Shown here: positions 42,394-51,505 of the stretch, piece after piece
Layout: each line of letters starts with the position of its first letter
Position numbering within the stretch: position 1 is the stretch's first letter
NCBI GenBank assembly: GCA_040255445.1
Contig: JBDZUZ010000009.1
Span: forward strand, 1 to 55,324
Origin: JBDZUZ01 sp040255445
GTDB lineage: Bacteria > Planctomycetota > Phycisphaerae > Phycisphaerales > UBA1924
Direction of reading: 5' to 3'
DNA length: 55,324 nt
Program-made: the position numbers and the translations under genes
The notes under the pieces: generated by a model
Told to the model about the DNA's origin: nothing
Databases searched by the model: none
What the model saw: only the letters and a program-made list of their open reading frames with translations

Positions 42394-44442
42394 TCACAAC
42401 CCCCACGTATTCGGCGGCTCCTTCATCGCCTTGTCCAGATCCGCCCGCTGCGCATCGGTCGTCAGCTTCGCCCGCACCTCTCGCAGCATCGCCTGGGCCT
42501 GGGCCATGTCGAACTCCCGCGCCCACGCCGCGGCCGCGGCGGTCGCATCGCGGCCGACCTGATCGAGGCGCACATTGTCGCGCAGCAGCTTGAGCATCTC
42601 CGGCGTCGGGTCGCTCATCAATGGGTACGCCGCGAGCCAGAGGTAGTCGCGCATCGCCGGCTCCTGCTTGTCCTGATCGCTCAGGTGCAGCCAGCTCTCG
42701 ATGACCCGCCGGTTGTCGCCGGCCCGCATGAACGCCGTCACCGCCAGCGCGGCGACCCTGGGCGTGAACCTCGTCGTCTTCTGATCCAGCACCGCCCCCG
42801 CCAGCCGCGCTGCATCGCTGTCGCGCCCCAGGAGCGTCAGCGTGAGCAGCGCATCCTCGTACTTCTCTGCAACAAGATCCTCGCGCAGCGTCGCATCGAT
42901 CTCCTTGAAACCATCCAGCGGCACCGGCGTGTTCTGCTTGCGCTGCTGCACGCTCACGACGTACAGCGGGTCGCCGATCACCGCGATCTTCCACATCGGC
43001 CCATCATCGAGCCGTGCGGCGACGCCCAGCGGCGCGACCGAGAGCAGCCGCGCCGACAGCATCGGCGTCGGCATGAACGCCTGCAGGAACGGCTCGTGCA
43101 CCGAGCCCACATACGCGAACGCCCCGCGCTCCATCCACCGCCCCGCCACGGTCGTGCGGTCCGCCGGCCGCGTCGCCGACCACGAATGCACGAAATGCAC
43201 CAGCGGCGGCACCGTCAGGATCGGCACATCACCCGGCTTTGCCTGCCCCGGCTCGAGATCGAAGAACTCCGCCATGCCTTTCGTGGTCACCAAAATCAGC
43301 CCCGCATCCACCGGCCGCGCAGCGCGAAAACGCCAGTCCCGCGCCCCCTGCCGCGGCGTGTCATCCACCGTCACCGTCATCCCCGCCTGCCGGAACGGCT
43401 CCGCCGCGGCGGTGATGTCCCACTTGTTCCACGGCTCGCTGGTCGGGTACCCATCAAACCCCCACACCGCCCGCGGCTGCAGGAAGAGTGAAGACATCGC
43501 GCGATACGCCGCCTGCGGCGCGCTCCCGAAGATCTGCCCCGCCCACGCCCAGCGGTTCTGCGCGGCGGCCCCCAGGCCCAGCCGCCCGAGCCGGTCCGTG
43601 AGCGCGAACATGTCCTTGTCGTTGGGCTGGAACTTGATCGGCGCGTTGACACACAGCGTCAGCGCATCGATCTCATCACCGATACCGCGCCACGTCAGCC
43701 CCGTCGCCGCGGCCGCGGCCTCGAACTGCTGCGCCAGCGTGTCAGCTTCTTCTATGGTCAAGTACCCATCGACCGGCCCGCGCGTGTCGACGAAGACCAG
43801 CGGCTGCCCCCGCGCCACCGCCAGCGCGATCCCCGCCGTCCACGCCGGGTCATCGAGCTTCACCGCCGCCAGCCCCGGCGGCGCGATGTCCGCCGCCTTC
43901 CACGCGGCGATCAACGCGGCCATATCTCCGGGCGCGTTCTCCTGACCCCACGCCGTGGTCAGCGTGTGGAGCAACGCCTCCTGCGTGATCGCCGCGAACC
44001 CCTCCGCCCCCGGCGCCGACTTCGCGCCGTTCGTCTTCGCATCCGCCGGCGCTGTCCACCGCACGACGTGCCTGGGCTGAAACCCCCGAACGAACCGCGC
44101 GATGTCCTCCCGCGCGGCGAACGACCCATCATCTATAAGGACCGGGAACCGCACCCCCGGCCGCCACGCCTTGATCGCCTCCAGATACGACGCCGCATCC
44201 GATACGATCACCACCGTGTCGAGCGCCACCGCCCCCTGCCGCAGCCGCTCCGACCGCAACCCCAGCCGCACCTGCGGCGGCACATCCTCCAGCTTCGGAG
44301 CCGTCGTGGTCTCGGGCTGCGTCGGCGTCTGCTCACGCGGGCCGGGCTGGCCGCTCGCCCCACCGCCGGGCTGGGCGGCGGCGAGCGCCGCCGCGGCAAG
44401 GATCGCGATCGGGAATGCAACGGTCGGGCGGAAAGGGGTCAC
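42394..44442 (-). CDS. Exported protein of unknown function
   Basis: The 682-residue product (GTG start) has a signal peptide (PTVAFPIAILAAAALAAAQ) and a Pro/Thr/Gln-rich linker. A Rossmann-like first domain follows (VALDTVVIVSDAASYLEAIK, FPVLIDDGSFAAREDIARFV), then a large middle domain (WNKWDITAAAEPFRQAGMTV, GPMWKIAVIGDPLYVVSV) and a helical, TPR-like end (about 560-680). No family is recognised. The clean frame, export signal and length make it a real gene. It stands alone and is divergent from the envelope-sugar genes. Possibly a periplasmic binding or scaffold protein; this is a guess from layout. Confidence 0.75.
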   Translation of the reverse strand: MTPFRPTVAFPIAILAAAALAAAQPGGGASGQPGPREQTPTQPETTTAPKLEDVPPQVRLGLRSERLRQGAVALDTVVIVSDAASYLEAIKAWRPGVRFPVLIDDGSFAAREDIARFVRGFQPRHVVRWTAPADAKTNGAKSAPGAEGFAAITQEALLHTLTTAWGQENAPGDMAALIAAWKAADIAPPGLAAVKLDDPAWTAGIALAVARGQPLVFVDTRGPVDGYLTIEEADTLAQQFEAAAAATGLTWRGIGDEIDALTLCVNAPIKFQPNDKDMFALTDRLGRLGLGAAAQNRWAWAGQIFGSAPQAAYRAMSSLFLQPRAVWGFDGYPTSEPWNKWDITAAAEPFRQAGMTVTVDDTPRQGARDWRFRAARPVDAGLILVTTKGMAEFFDLEPGQAKPGDVPILTVPPLVHFVHSWSATRPADRTTVAGRWMERGAFAYVGSVHEPFLQAFMPTPMLSARLLSVAPLGVAARLDDGPMWKIAVIGDPLYVVSVQQRKQNTPVPLDGFKEIDATLREDLVAEKYEDALLTLTLLGRDSDAARLAGAVLDQKTTRFTPRVAALAVTAFMRAGDNRRVIESWLHLSDQDKQEPAMRDYLWLAAYPLMSDPTPEMLKLLRDNVRLDQVGRDATAAAAAWAREFDMAQAQAMLREVRAKLTTDAQRADLDKAMKEPPNTWGL

Positions 44443-44562
44443 ACCGGAGTGTAAAGCCGCGGATGGGGGCGGGTTCGCGCCGATTCGCCGCGGAGCCCCG
44501 GCCGGGCGGGGCTCGATCGCCGCGTGGTGGGTGTCCGGGGCCGCGGGCCGTACCCTTCGCCC

Positions 44563-45153
44563 GTGAAAGCCGCCGTCTTCCTGGATCGCGATGACACGCT
44601 GATCCCCTGCAACCAGCTGCCGCCCCCACCGCCGCCGGCCAAACGCGGCGACCTGATCGACCCCGCGCTGGTCCAGCTCTTTCCCGGCGTCCGCGAGTCA
44701 CTCCTCGACCTCAAGCGGGCCGGCTATTTCCTGATCCTCATCTCCAACCAGGGGTGCGTCGCCCGCAGCGGGACGGACCTCGCCACCGTCGACCGTGTGA
44801 ATCAGCGCCTGCACGAGCTGCTCGGCGCGGACGACTCCGGCCGCCGCGTTCTTGATGCGACACTCGTGTGCCCGTTCCACCCCAACGCCGATCCGGCCGG
44901 ACCGAACGCCGCCTTCGTCGCCGAACACCCCTGGCGCAAGCCGCGGCCCGGCATGATCTCGGCCGCGGCGGGCGAGCTTCGGCTCGATCTGCAACAATGC
45001 TGGCTTGTGGGCGATGCGGAGCGCGATGTCGAGGCGGGTGTGAACGCCGGGATGCCGCGCGACCGCTGTCTTCAAGTCGGGCCGAACACCGTGTTCCCCG
45101 ATCTTCCCGCCGCGGCACTTCACATCCTGAAGCACCCATGCCCACGACCGTGA
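44563..45153 (+). CDS. HAD-family D,D-heptose 1,7-bisphosphate phosphatase (GmhB-like)
   Basis: The 196-residue phosphatase begins (GTG at 44563) KAAVFLDRDDTLIPCNQ, with the nucleophile Asp of the HAD motif, ISNQGCVARSGTD as motif II, the CPFHPNADP loop and KPRPGM with WLVGDAERDVEAG as motifs III and IV. The loop with C-x-F-H is where GmhB proteins hold zinc. GmhB removes the 1-phosphate in ADP-heptose synthesis; histidinol-phosphatase-like relatives look similar. A GT9 heptosyltransferase lies two genes downstream in the same operon, which supports the heptose role. An ATG/GTG further upstream (44524) is in frame but less likely. Confidence 0.85.
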   Translation: MKAAVFLDRDDTLIPCNQLPPPPPPAKRGDLIDPALVQLFPGVRESLLDLKRAGYFLILISNQGCVARSGTDLATVDRVNQRLHELLGADDSGRRVLDATLVCPFHPNADPAGPNAAFVAEHPWRKPRPGMISAAAGELRLDLQQCWLVGDAERDVEAGVNAGMPRDRCLQVGPNTVFPDLPAAALHILKHPCPRP

Positions 45154-45410
45154 GACTCGAAGCCCTGCAGGGGCGACCGCTGATCGACATGCGTGTCCGC
45201 GAAACCGTCCTCGCCACCGCCCGCGCCATCGCCGAACGCATTGGTGTCGAGATCGTCACCATGGGCGCGAACGATCACTCCGTGACCGTGACGCTCGAGG
45301 CCGACCAGGTCGCCGCCCTCGGCTTCGCCGCCGAACTCCGCCGCCTCACCAACACCTGGTACCGCGGCAAATACAAGGAGGACTCGCTCTGGGGCGAGCC
45401 TGATGCCTGA
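45138..45410 (+). CDS. Small conserved-looking protein, unknown function
   Basis: The 90-residue acidic/amphipathic protein (PTTVRLEALQGRPLIDMRVR, then a helix and a VTLEADQVAALGFAAELRRL segment) has no recognised family. It overlaps the phosphatase gene by 16 bases, and its stop overlaps the glycosyltransferase start (TGATG). This tight coupling between two sugar enzymes argues that it is real and works with them. No export signal. Confidence 0.65.
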   Translation: MPTTVRLEALQGRPLIDMRVRETVLATARAIAERIGVEIVTMGANDHSVTVTLEADQVAALGFAAELRRLTNTWYRGKYKEDSLWGEPDA

Positions 45411-46525
45411 TGCGGCTCCTGATCGTGCTCCCAAGCTGGCTGGGTGACTGCGTCATGGCGACGCCGACGCTGCGCCGCATCCGCGAAGCGCACCGCGGCG
45501 CCTTCATCGGCGCCCTCGCCCGCCCCGGCATGGACCAGCTCTTCGCGGGCTCCGATCTCTTCGACGAGATCCACGTCGAGCGGGCCAGCGGCGTGATGGG
45601 CCCCAAGTTCGTCGCGGCGAAGGTCCGCCCCCGCCGCTACGACGTGGCGTTCCTCCTTACCAACTCCTTCTCGACCGCGCTCACCACCCGCATCGCCGGC
45701 ATCCCCCGCCGCATCGGCTACGACCGCGATGGCCGCGGCCTGCTTCTCACCGACCGCATCAAACCAAAGAAGATCACCGACGGCCCGCGCAAGGGCGACT
45801 GGGCGATCGTGCCCGCCGTCGACTACTACTGGACCGCGTCGACCTTCCTCCTCGAACGCCTGCCACCCGCGAACGGTGTCGAGCTCAGCGCAGCACCCGG
45901 CTACATGGAGCTCGCCACCACGCCGCAGGAAGAACACGAAGCCGACGACATGCTGCAGCGCGGCGGCCTCGCGCCCGATGAACCCTTCGCGATCCTCAAC
46001 CCCGGCGGCAACAACCCCGCCAAGCGCTGGCCCGCCGACCGCTTCGCCGCCCTCGCGCACACGCTCGACGAGCAGCACGGCCTGCGCATCGTCATCAACG
46101 GCTCACCCGCCGAATCCGCGCTCGTCGACGAGATCGCCGCGGCCGGCCCCTCCGGCTGCATCAAGCTGCCGGAGCTCGGCGTCCGCATCGGCTCGCTCAA
46201 GGCCCTCACCGCCCGCGCCAGGATCATGATCACCAACGACACCGGCCCCCGACACCTCGCCGCCGCCTTCGGCGTCCCCGTCGTCACCCTCTTCGGCCCC
46301 ACCGACCACCGCTGGACCACCATCCCGACCCGCCCCACCGGCCCCGAGCGCGTGATCCTCGCCGACCCCACCCTCCCCGAGACCGACTCCGCCAACGACC
46401 ACCCGGAGCGGTGCCGGATCGAGCGGATCACGCTGGAAACCGTGGCCGATGCCGCGGCGGACCTCCTGGCTGCCTCCGGCCCCCGCGCCAGCCGCGGCGC
46501 GGCGGGTGCCGATGTCGGCAGCTGA
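45410..46525 (+). CDS. Glycosyltransferase family 9, ADP-heptose:LPS heptosyltransferase type
   Basis: The 371-residue GT-B enzyme has MRLLIVLPSWLGDCVMATPTLR at the N-terminus, the hallmark opening of heptosyltransferases (L-P-x-W-x-G-D). Downstream, NPGGNNPAKRWPADRFAALA binds the nucleotide sugar and ITNDTGPRHLAAAFGVPVVT with LFGPTDHRWT completes the C-domain signature. It would add heptose from ADP-heptose to lipid A core or another acceptor at the inner leaflet. Coupled to the 90-aa gene by TGATG. Confidence 0.92.
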   Translation: MRLLIVLPSWLGDCVMATPTLRRIREAHRGAFIGALARPGMDQLFAGSDLFDEIHVERASGVMGPKFVAAKVRPRRYDVAFLLTNSFSTALTTRIAGIPRRIGYDRDGRGLLLTDRIKPKKITDGPRKGDWAIVPAVDYYWTASTFLLERLPPANGVELSAAPGYMELATTPQEEHEADDMLQRGGLAPDEPFAILNPGGNNPAKRWPADRFAALAHTLDEQHGLRIVINGSPAESALVDEIAAAGPSGCIKLPELGVRIGSLKALTARARIMITNDTGPRHLAAAFGVPVVTLFGPTDHRWTTIPTRPTGPERVILADPTLPETDSANDHPERCRIERITLETVADAAADLLAASGPRASRGAAGADVGS

Positions 46526-46671
46526 CCCCGTCCCGCCCGCGCCGACTCATTCGCCGTCCCCGAACGGTCGAAATCAGGGGTCTTGATTCGGTCCGGCGTG
46601 GTTCTACCATGCCCCCTGCCGAATCACGGACGGCCCGCGAGAGCGGACCGCCCGGACAACTTGGCCCAGAC

Positions 46672-46746
46672 GGGGGCGTAGCTCAGTTTTGGTAGAGCGC
46701 TTCCATGGCATGGAAGAGGTCACGAGTTCGAGTCTCGTCGCCTCCA
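46672..46746 (+). tRNA. tRNA-Ala (anticodon GGC)
   Basis: The acceptor stem GGGGGCG pairs with CGCCTCC (one G-T pair), with A as discriminator. The D-arm GCTC/GAGC and the anticodon stem CTTCC/GGAAG with loop ATGGCAT give anticodon GGC. The T-arm ACGAG/CTCGT holds TTCGAGT. CCA is not encoded. It reads GCC/GCU alanine codons. Confidence 0.95.
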
Positions 46747-46757
46747 CTTCCCGTCAC

Positions 46758-46797
46758 AAACGCCGCGGCCCTTCGGGTCGCGGCGTTTTCGGTTTTT
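46758..46797 (+). terminator. Terminator after tRNA-Ala
   Basis: AACGCCGCGGCCC, loop TTCG, GGTCGCGGCGTT (one mismatch-type G-T pair), then TTCGGTTTTT. Strong stem with two T runs. Confidence 0.88.
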
Positions 46798-46874
46798 GGG
46801 GTTTCGCCAGCGGCCCGCGGCGGCTCCACCGGCAAATGGACCTGAATCACCCGTCCCACGGGCATGAGAGCCAA

Positions 46875-46962
46875 ATTTTCCAGTTTTTTGCTCTTTCCGG
46901 CACTGGAAAATAAATAATGTTGCCTCTCTGAAGTCGATTTGCATGGAATTCCTGTGCCGGAA
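46875..46962 (+). promoter_or_regulatory. Operator-like inverted repeats before the AbiEi-like gene
   Basis: In an A/T-rich island a perfect 10-bp inverted repeat, ATTTTCCAGT (46875-46884) and ACTGGAAAAT (46902-46911), overlaps TTCCGGCACTGGAA (46895-46908). A copy of the last site in inverse orientation, TTCCTGTGCCGGAA, lies at 46949-46962, 18 bases before the start codon. The half-site TTCC/GGAA recurs. This is the layout of an autoregulated promoter with two operators. Confidence 0.6.
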
Positions 46963-46979
46963 ATGCGATAATTCTGGAA

Positions 46980-48037
46980 ATGATCCGCGTCGCACCACCA
47001 TCTCCCGACCGCGATCTGCTCGATCAGCTCCGCTCCGCCGCGGCCGGCTTCGCCCGCGGCGTCGAGATCACCGCCGAGCCATGGAACGACCGCGGCCAGT
47101 CCGACAGCGCAGAGTCCGACCGCGCCGTCGACGCCGACCTCGCGATCGATGTCTCTTGGGCGGGCGGATCCGCCGCGTTCATCGCGGCCGCATCACGCCG
47201 CGGCTCGCCACGCGATGTCGACGCCGCCGCGATGCGCGCACTGCGGGCTGCCCGCCGACTGGACTCCGAGCGCAACGCAACCCGGCTCCCCATGGTGGTC
47301 GCCCCATTCATGACCGATGCCGTGCTCGACCAGCTCGCCGCGGAAAGCGTCTCCGGGCTCGACCTGTGCGGCAACGGTGTCATCGTCGCGCCCGGTTCGA
47401 TGCTGCTGCGCACGACCGGCCGCCCCAACAAGTTCAAAGTCTCCGGCCCCGCCCGCTTCGCCTACCGCGGCACGACCTCCCTCGTCGCCCGCGCGTTCCT
47501 GCTGCAGACCTCCTTCGAGTCCGTCGGCGCGATCCGGGAGTTCATCGCGAAACGCGGCGTCGAAGTAGCGCTCTCCACAGTCTCCAAGGGCCTCGCGCGA
47601 CTCGAAGACGACCTGCTCGTCGGACGCGACTCCGGAAAGATCTTCGCGCCCGCCCCGGGCGAGATCATCGACCGCCTGGTCGAAACCTACCGCCCGCCGC
47701 GGATCCTCAAGCGCGAGCGGATCGCGTGGGAAGCTCCGATCGCCGACCTATTCGCCGCGGCGGGCGGAGCGACCTGCCGGTGGTGTACTGCGATGACCTC
47801 GACGCCCTGCGCGAAGCCCTCGGCCGACGCTGGTCGCCCGATGATCGGTTCGGATCGATCGTGATCGAGGAGACCGACGATCCGACGATACAGTTCGACA
47901 CCCGCGACTTTGACAGTGTGCGGACCGCCTCACCGATCCAGACGCTGGTCGAAATGTGGAACAGCGACAAGCGTGACCGGCAAATGTCGGGCTACGTCCG
48001 CGAACGCATCCTCAGCGAGAGAGCTTCCGCGGTCTGA
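46980..48037 (+). pseudogene. AbiEi-like winged-helix/REase-fold regulator, interrupted by a frameshift
   Basis: The first 260 codons (46980 to about 47760) encode an N-terminal restriction-endonuclease-like domain with GLDLCGNGVIVAPGSMLLRT and GRPNKF. A winged helix follows (FLLQTSFESVGAIREFIAK, VEVALSTVSKGLARLEDDLL). This is the layout of AbiEi-type antitoxin/regulator proteins. Near 47760, in CGGCGGGCGGAG, the frame changes by one base, and the credible C-terminus (SDLPVVYCDDLDALREALG to RERILSERASAV) continues in another frame to 48037. Either a real frameshift mutation or a sequencing error in a G/C-rich run. GGAAA just before the ATG is a weak ribosome site. No AbiEii-type toxin is adjacent. 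Confidence 0.65.
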
Positions 48038-48114
48038 GCCGCCTCCGTACGGCGACGATCAAGACACTCCGTTCACTCCCGTCGATGATGTTGCGACACG
48101 CAGCACCACCCCCC

Positions 48115-48768
48115 TCACTTCTTCCGCACGTACTCCCCCTTCACCACCGTAAACGGCTCCCCGTACAGAATCTCGATCACCTCAAACGTGTGCGTGTCCG
48201 GCCCCGTCACCGTCGTCCGCATCATGTACGACTTGCCGATCTCGCCGGTCATCGGCTCATCCATCTGGCCGACCATCGTCAGGATCTTGCCGGTCTTGTC
48301 GAGGTTGCCATAAGCCCTCATGATCCCCGTGCCCATCGTGTCGGCCCAGGTCGTGACGAACATCTTGCGGTTGTTGTCGTAGCCGGTCATGCCCTTGCCT
48401 TCCCAGGGCATGCCCATCATCGAGCTCGTCATCGCTTCCTCGATGAATCGCCCGCCCAGGATCGACTTGGCGCTGATCTCGGCCTTGGCCTCCATCGGTG
48501 GCGCCGAGGGGTCCATGTACATCTTGAAGCTGACATCCCACTCGCCCTCGAACCGCTTCAGCCACCCGTGTTGCGGGCCCGGCGTCATCGACTTCATCCA
48601 CGCCTGCATGTCCGGCTGCGCCCCCGCCTCCGCCCCAATCACCGCGCCATCCTGACCATCCTTCTTCCCGCCGTCGGGCTGCTGCATCGCCATCCCCGCG
48701 ATACCGCCCGCGGCGAGACAGCCGATGATTACCGCGCCATGAACGATTTTGCTGATCTGCATCTTCAA
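48115..48768 (-). CDS. DUF1579 domain exported protein
   Basis: The 217-residue protein has a signal peptide (ISKIVHGAVIIGCLAAGGIA) and a linker, then the DUF1579 domain with HGWLKRFEGEWDVSFKMYMD, ILGGRFIEEAMTSSMMGMPW and GYDNNRKMFVTTWADTMGTG, a lipocalin-like beta-barrel signature. Role unknown in the family. The start overlaps the stop of the GT2 gene (ATGA), so they are co-translated. Confidence 0.87.
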   Translation of the reverse strand: MKMQISKIVHGAVIIGCLAAGGIAGMAMQQPDGGKKDGQDGAVIGAEAGAQPDMQAWMKSMTPGPQHGWLKRFEGEWDVSFKMYMDPSAPPMEAKAEISAKSILGGRFIEEAMTSSMMGMPWEGKGMTGYDNNRKMFVTTWADTMGTGIMRAYGNLDKTGKILTMVGQMDEPMTGEIGKSYMMRTTVTGPDTHTFEVIEILYGEPFTVVKGEYVRKK

Positions 48769-49763
48769 GTCTCCTGTGCGGCCGCGACTTCCCGCCGCGG
48801 CGGTTCCAACTGGTTCGAGTCACGCTGCGCAGCGCGCTCCCCCGCCTCCGACCCGATCCGCACCGGGTCAGGCAGCTCCGGCTCACGCCACCCCGGCCGC
48901 GTCCAGTCCCGCAGTGTGACGAGCCCGGACCGGTAATACAACCCCTTGGCCGCGCGAGCCAGCGGCGGCTCCAGGTGGTTCGTGTCCTGGTGCGGGTACA
49001 GCTCTTCCCCCTCCACCCACACCCGCAGCCGCGGATCCGCATCGTCCCACAGCCATTCCCGCCAGTCCTTCCCCCAGTGCACACCGTGATCGCTCACCGC
49101 CAGCGTCGCGATCCGCAGCCGGCACCGCTCTTCCATCTGCCGCGGCGACCGCCACCGGTAATGCCGCACCGGAATCCGCGCTACCGCCCGATGCCCCGGC
49201 CCCCACGGCACCGACTGCTCCGGCGCCCACCGCATCGACGGCCGAAACCGGAACAGCCGCGGCTCCACCACCGGCTCGATCACATACCGCCGGCACCGCC
49301 GCTGCACCGGCGTTACCCACCGCTCCGGGTTCACCCCCGCCTCATACTCCGACAAATCCCCGTGCGTCAGCACGAACTGGTAATCCTGCACGAACACCAG
49401 CCCCTCGTGTGCCCCCACCCGCTCCGCGATGAACCGCGGCGGCGGAACGTGATAGATCTCGTCCCCATCCAGCCGCGCAACCCAGTCCCCGCGCTCGAAC
49501 CCGCCGCGTACCGCATCGAAGATGCGCGCATACACATGCGGCCCGTAACAGATCTCTCGCCGCAGAAACGGCCTCACCCGCCCATCGCGCCCGGCCCACG
49601 CCCGCACCCGGTCCCATGTGTCGTCCGTGCTCCCGGTATCGAACACGTGCAGCGCATCGACCCATGTCAGCAGGTGCTCGATGGTCTCATCGATGATGTC
49701 CGCCTCATCGCGGATCGCGAGCATGCCGTGGAATCGTGGCTGGTGCGCTGCGGCCGCGGACAT
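48765..49763 (-). CDS. Glycosyltransferase family 2 protein
   Basis: The 332-residue enzyme has FHGMLAIRDEADIIDETIEH, HVFDTGSTDDTWDRV and WVARLDGDEIYHV. The last supplies the D-x-D metal site of GT-A glycosyltransferases. The second part is unusual, with many Trp, Arg and Pro (RHYRWRSPRQMEERCRLRIA). The ATG at 49763 is preceded by an in-frame GTG. Acceptor and donor are not predictable; envelope glycan or protein glycosylation is likely. Confidence 0.82.
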   Translation of the reverse strand: MSAAAAHQPRFHGMLAIRDEADIIDETIEHLLTWVDALHVFDTGSTDDTWDRVRAWAGRDGRVRPFLRREICYGPHVYARIFDAVRGGFERGDWVARLDGDEIYHVPPPRFIAERVGAHEGLVFVQDYQFVLTHGDLSEYEAGVNPERWVTPVQRRCRRYVIEPVVEPRLFRFRPSMRWAPEQSVPWGPGHRAVARIPVRHYRWRSPRQMEERCRLRIATLAVSDHGVHWGKDWREWLWDDADPRLRVWVEGEELYPHQDTNHLEPPLARAAKGLYYRSGLVTLRDWTRPGWREPELPDPVRIGSEAGERAAQRDSNQLEPPRREVAAAQET

Positions 49764-49962
49764 CACTCCCCCACCTCGAACAGCACCCGCCCCCCAACGG
49801 GCCCGCTGTTCCGCGCCACCCTACCGGATCCCGCGGCCGGCCGCCGGGCCCACCGCGGCCCGCGGGGCCCCGGTCGCCCGAACCAGCACCCACCCGGGCC
49901 GCACCGCCGCGGCGGTCTAAACTGTCTCCCTTCAGCAGTTTGGCACCCGACCGGGAGTTTCA

Positions 49963-51090
49963 ATGCGCGCCATCGTCACCGGCCAGATCGGCATGGACAA
50001 GAAGCCCTTCCTCGAAGCCACCGCGCGCCTCGCCGGTCAGCAGGGGGAGGCGCTCGAGCTCTACCACGTCGGCGACCTGATGTACAAGGAAGGGCCCGAT
50101 GTCCGCCCCGGCAAGATCCTCGATCTGCCCATCTCGCGGCTCAACTCCCTCCGCCGCGCCGCCTTCAAGGACGTCATCAGCGACTCCCGCGACAAGAAGA
50201 ACATCCTCGTCAACACCCACGCCACCTTCCGCTGGCGCCACGGCCTCTTCAGCGCCTTCGACTACGACCAGATCCAGAAGCTCGACCCGGGCCTCTTCAT
50301 CTGCATCGTCGACAACATCGAGGTCGTGCACCACCGCCTCCACGCCGAGCACGAGATCGATGCCACCCTCAAGGACTGCATGGTCTGGCGCGAGGAAGAA
50401 ATCCTCGCCACCGAGCTCATGAGCAAGGCGATCCCGCACTCGAAGTTCTACATCTTCTCCCGCGGCCGCCACCAGCCCACCACCAAGCAGCTCTTCCGCC
50501 TGGTCTGCCGACCGGACATGCGCAAGGTCTACCCCAGCTTCCCGATGAGCCACGTCGTCGATATGCCCGATGTGCTCGCCGAGATCGACAAGTTCCGCGC
50601 CGACCTGGCCGAACACTTCATCACCTTCGACCCCGGCGATGTGGACGAGAAGCTCCTCCTCGACCGCGCCATCGCGGCGAGCAAGGAAGGCAAGGACTAC
50701 CTCGAAGTCGCCCCCCACTCCTTCGGCGGCTCCAAAGGCGCCGATGCCAAACCGATCAAGGTCCGCGTCCGCGAAGTCCTCGACATCGCCGGCGACATCG
50801 ACGGTCAGATCTACATGCGCGACTTCAAGCTCGTCGACCAGTCCGACATGATCGTCAGCTACATCCCCGAACTCCCGGGCGGCATCCCCGGCCTCTCCAG
50901 CGGCGTCGAAAGAGAACTCCACCACGCCTTCGAGCACACCAAAGAGGTCTACGTGGTCTGGAAGCCCAAGAAAGCGCCGAGCCCCTTCATCACCGAAACG
51001 GCGACAAAGATCTTCTCGAGCACCGAAGAAGCGATGAAGCACTTCGAGCAGAGCGGGTACTTCGGCGAGAAGAACCTGTTCGGGCATTGA
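49963..51090 (+). CDS. Degenerate P-loop kinase-like protein with nucleoside deoxyribosyltransferase-like C-terminus
   Basis: The 375-residue protein begins MRAIVTGQIGMDKKPFLEA, a strand-loop-helix at the place of a P-loop. The loop GQIGMDKK lacks the second glycine and the Ser/Thr of Walker A. The first 220 residues resemble an adenylate-kinase-like fold (NILVNTHATFRWRHGLFSAF, FICIVDNIEVVHHRL). From about 225, YLEVAPHSFGG followed later by DMIVSYIPELPGGIPGLSSG and EVYVVWKPKKAPSPFI resembles nucleoside 2-deoxyribosyltransferase folds. GGGAG precedes the start. It is monocistronic, and no catalytic assignment is safe. Confidence 0.65.
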   Translation: MRAIVTGQIGMDKKPFLEATARLAGQQGEALELYHVGDLMYKEGPDVRPGKILDLPISRLNSLRRAAFKDVISDSRDKKNILVNTHATFRWRHGLFSAFDYDQIQKLDPGLFICIVDNIEVVHHRLHAEHEIDATLKDCMVWREEEILATELMSKAIPHSKFYIFSRGRHQPTTKQLFRLVCRPDMRKVYPSFPMSHVVDMPDVLAEIDKFRADLAEHFITFDPGDVDEKLLLDRAIAASKEGKDYLEVAPHSFGGSKGADAKPIKVRVREVLDIAGDIDGQIYMRDFKLVDQSDMIVSYIPELPGGIPGLSSGVERELHHAFEHTKEVYVVWKPKKAPSPFITETATKIFSSTEEAMKHFEQSGYFGEKNLFGH

Positions 51091-51163
51091 GATGTGCACA
51101 GCCCGCACAGCGCGCGGCCGCGTGCTCTCCGCCTCCAAGCCCCGGAGGGGCGAAAGCGCGCAG

Positions 51164-51199
51164 CCCAGGGCGCCGGCGGCAACGCCGCCAAGCCCTGGG
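51164..51199. repeat. Nested hairpin in the intergenic region before the methyltransferase
   Basis: CCCAGGGC (51164-51171) and GCCCTGGG (51192-51199) enclose GGCGGC, loop AAC, GCCGCC. The surrounding 51091-51505 stretch (415 bases) has no credible gene. It may mark the border of the acquired module that follows. Confidence 0.7.
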
Positions 51200-51505
51200 T
51201 AAGAGCGCCAAGGCCCCAGAGCCCTCGAAGAGGGCGACACACTCTCACCCAACACGCCGCGAACCATCGCCGCGACCCACTCGGACGCCGGCGTACCACC
51301 ATCTTCCCGAACGCGAGGCCGGAGCAACGCCGATGTACCCCCACGAGCCGCCCATCGAAAGCCGCTCGAATTGAATGGTACAGGCTGATCGCCAGAGCTT
51401 TGCGGCGATGGAGCCACCCAGTGCAAGCCACCATGAAAGCGTGTACGCTCTTGACCTGAACTCTCCCCATCTCCCGTACCCCCATTCCCTGCCCACGTCT
51501 TGACC

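Noticed and set aside
46672..46746. tRNA-Ala as an integration site of a genomic island
   Set aside because: No integrase, no direct repeat of the tRNA 3' end was found by eye, and the composition change begins 5 kb further on.
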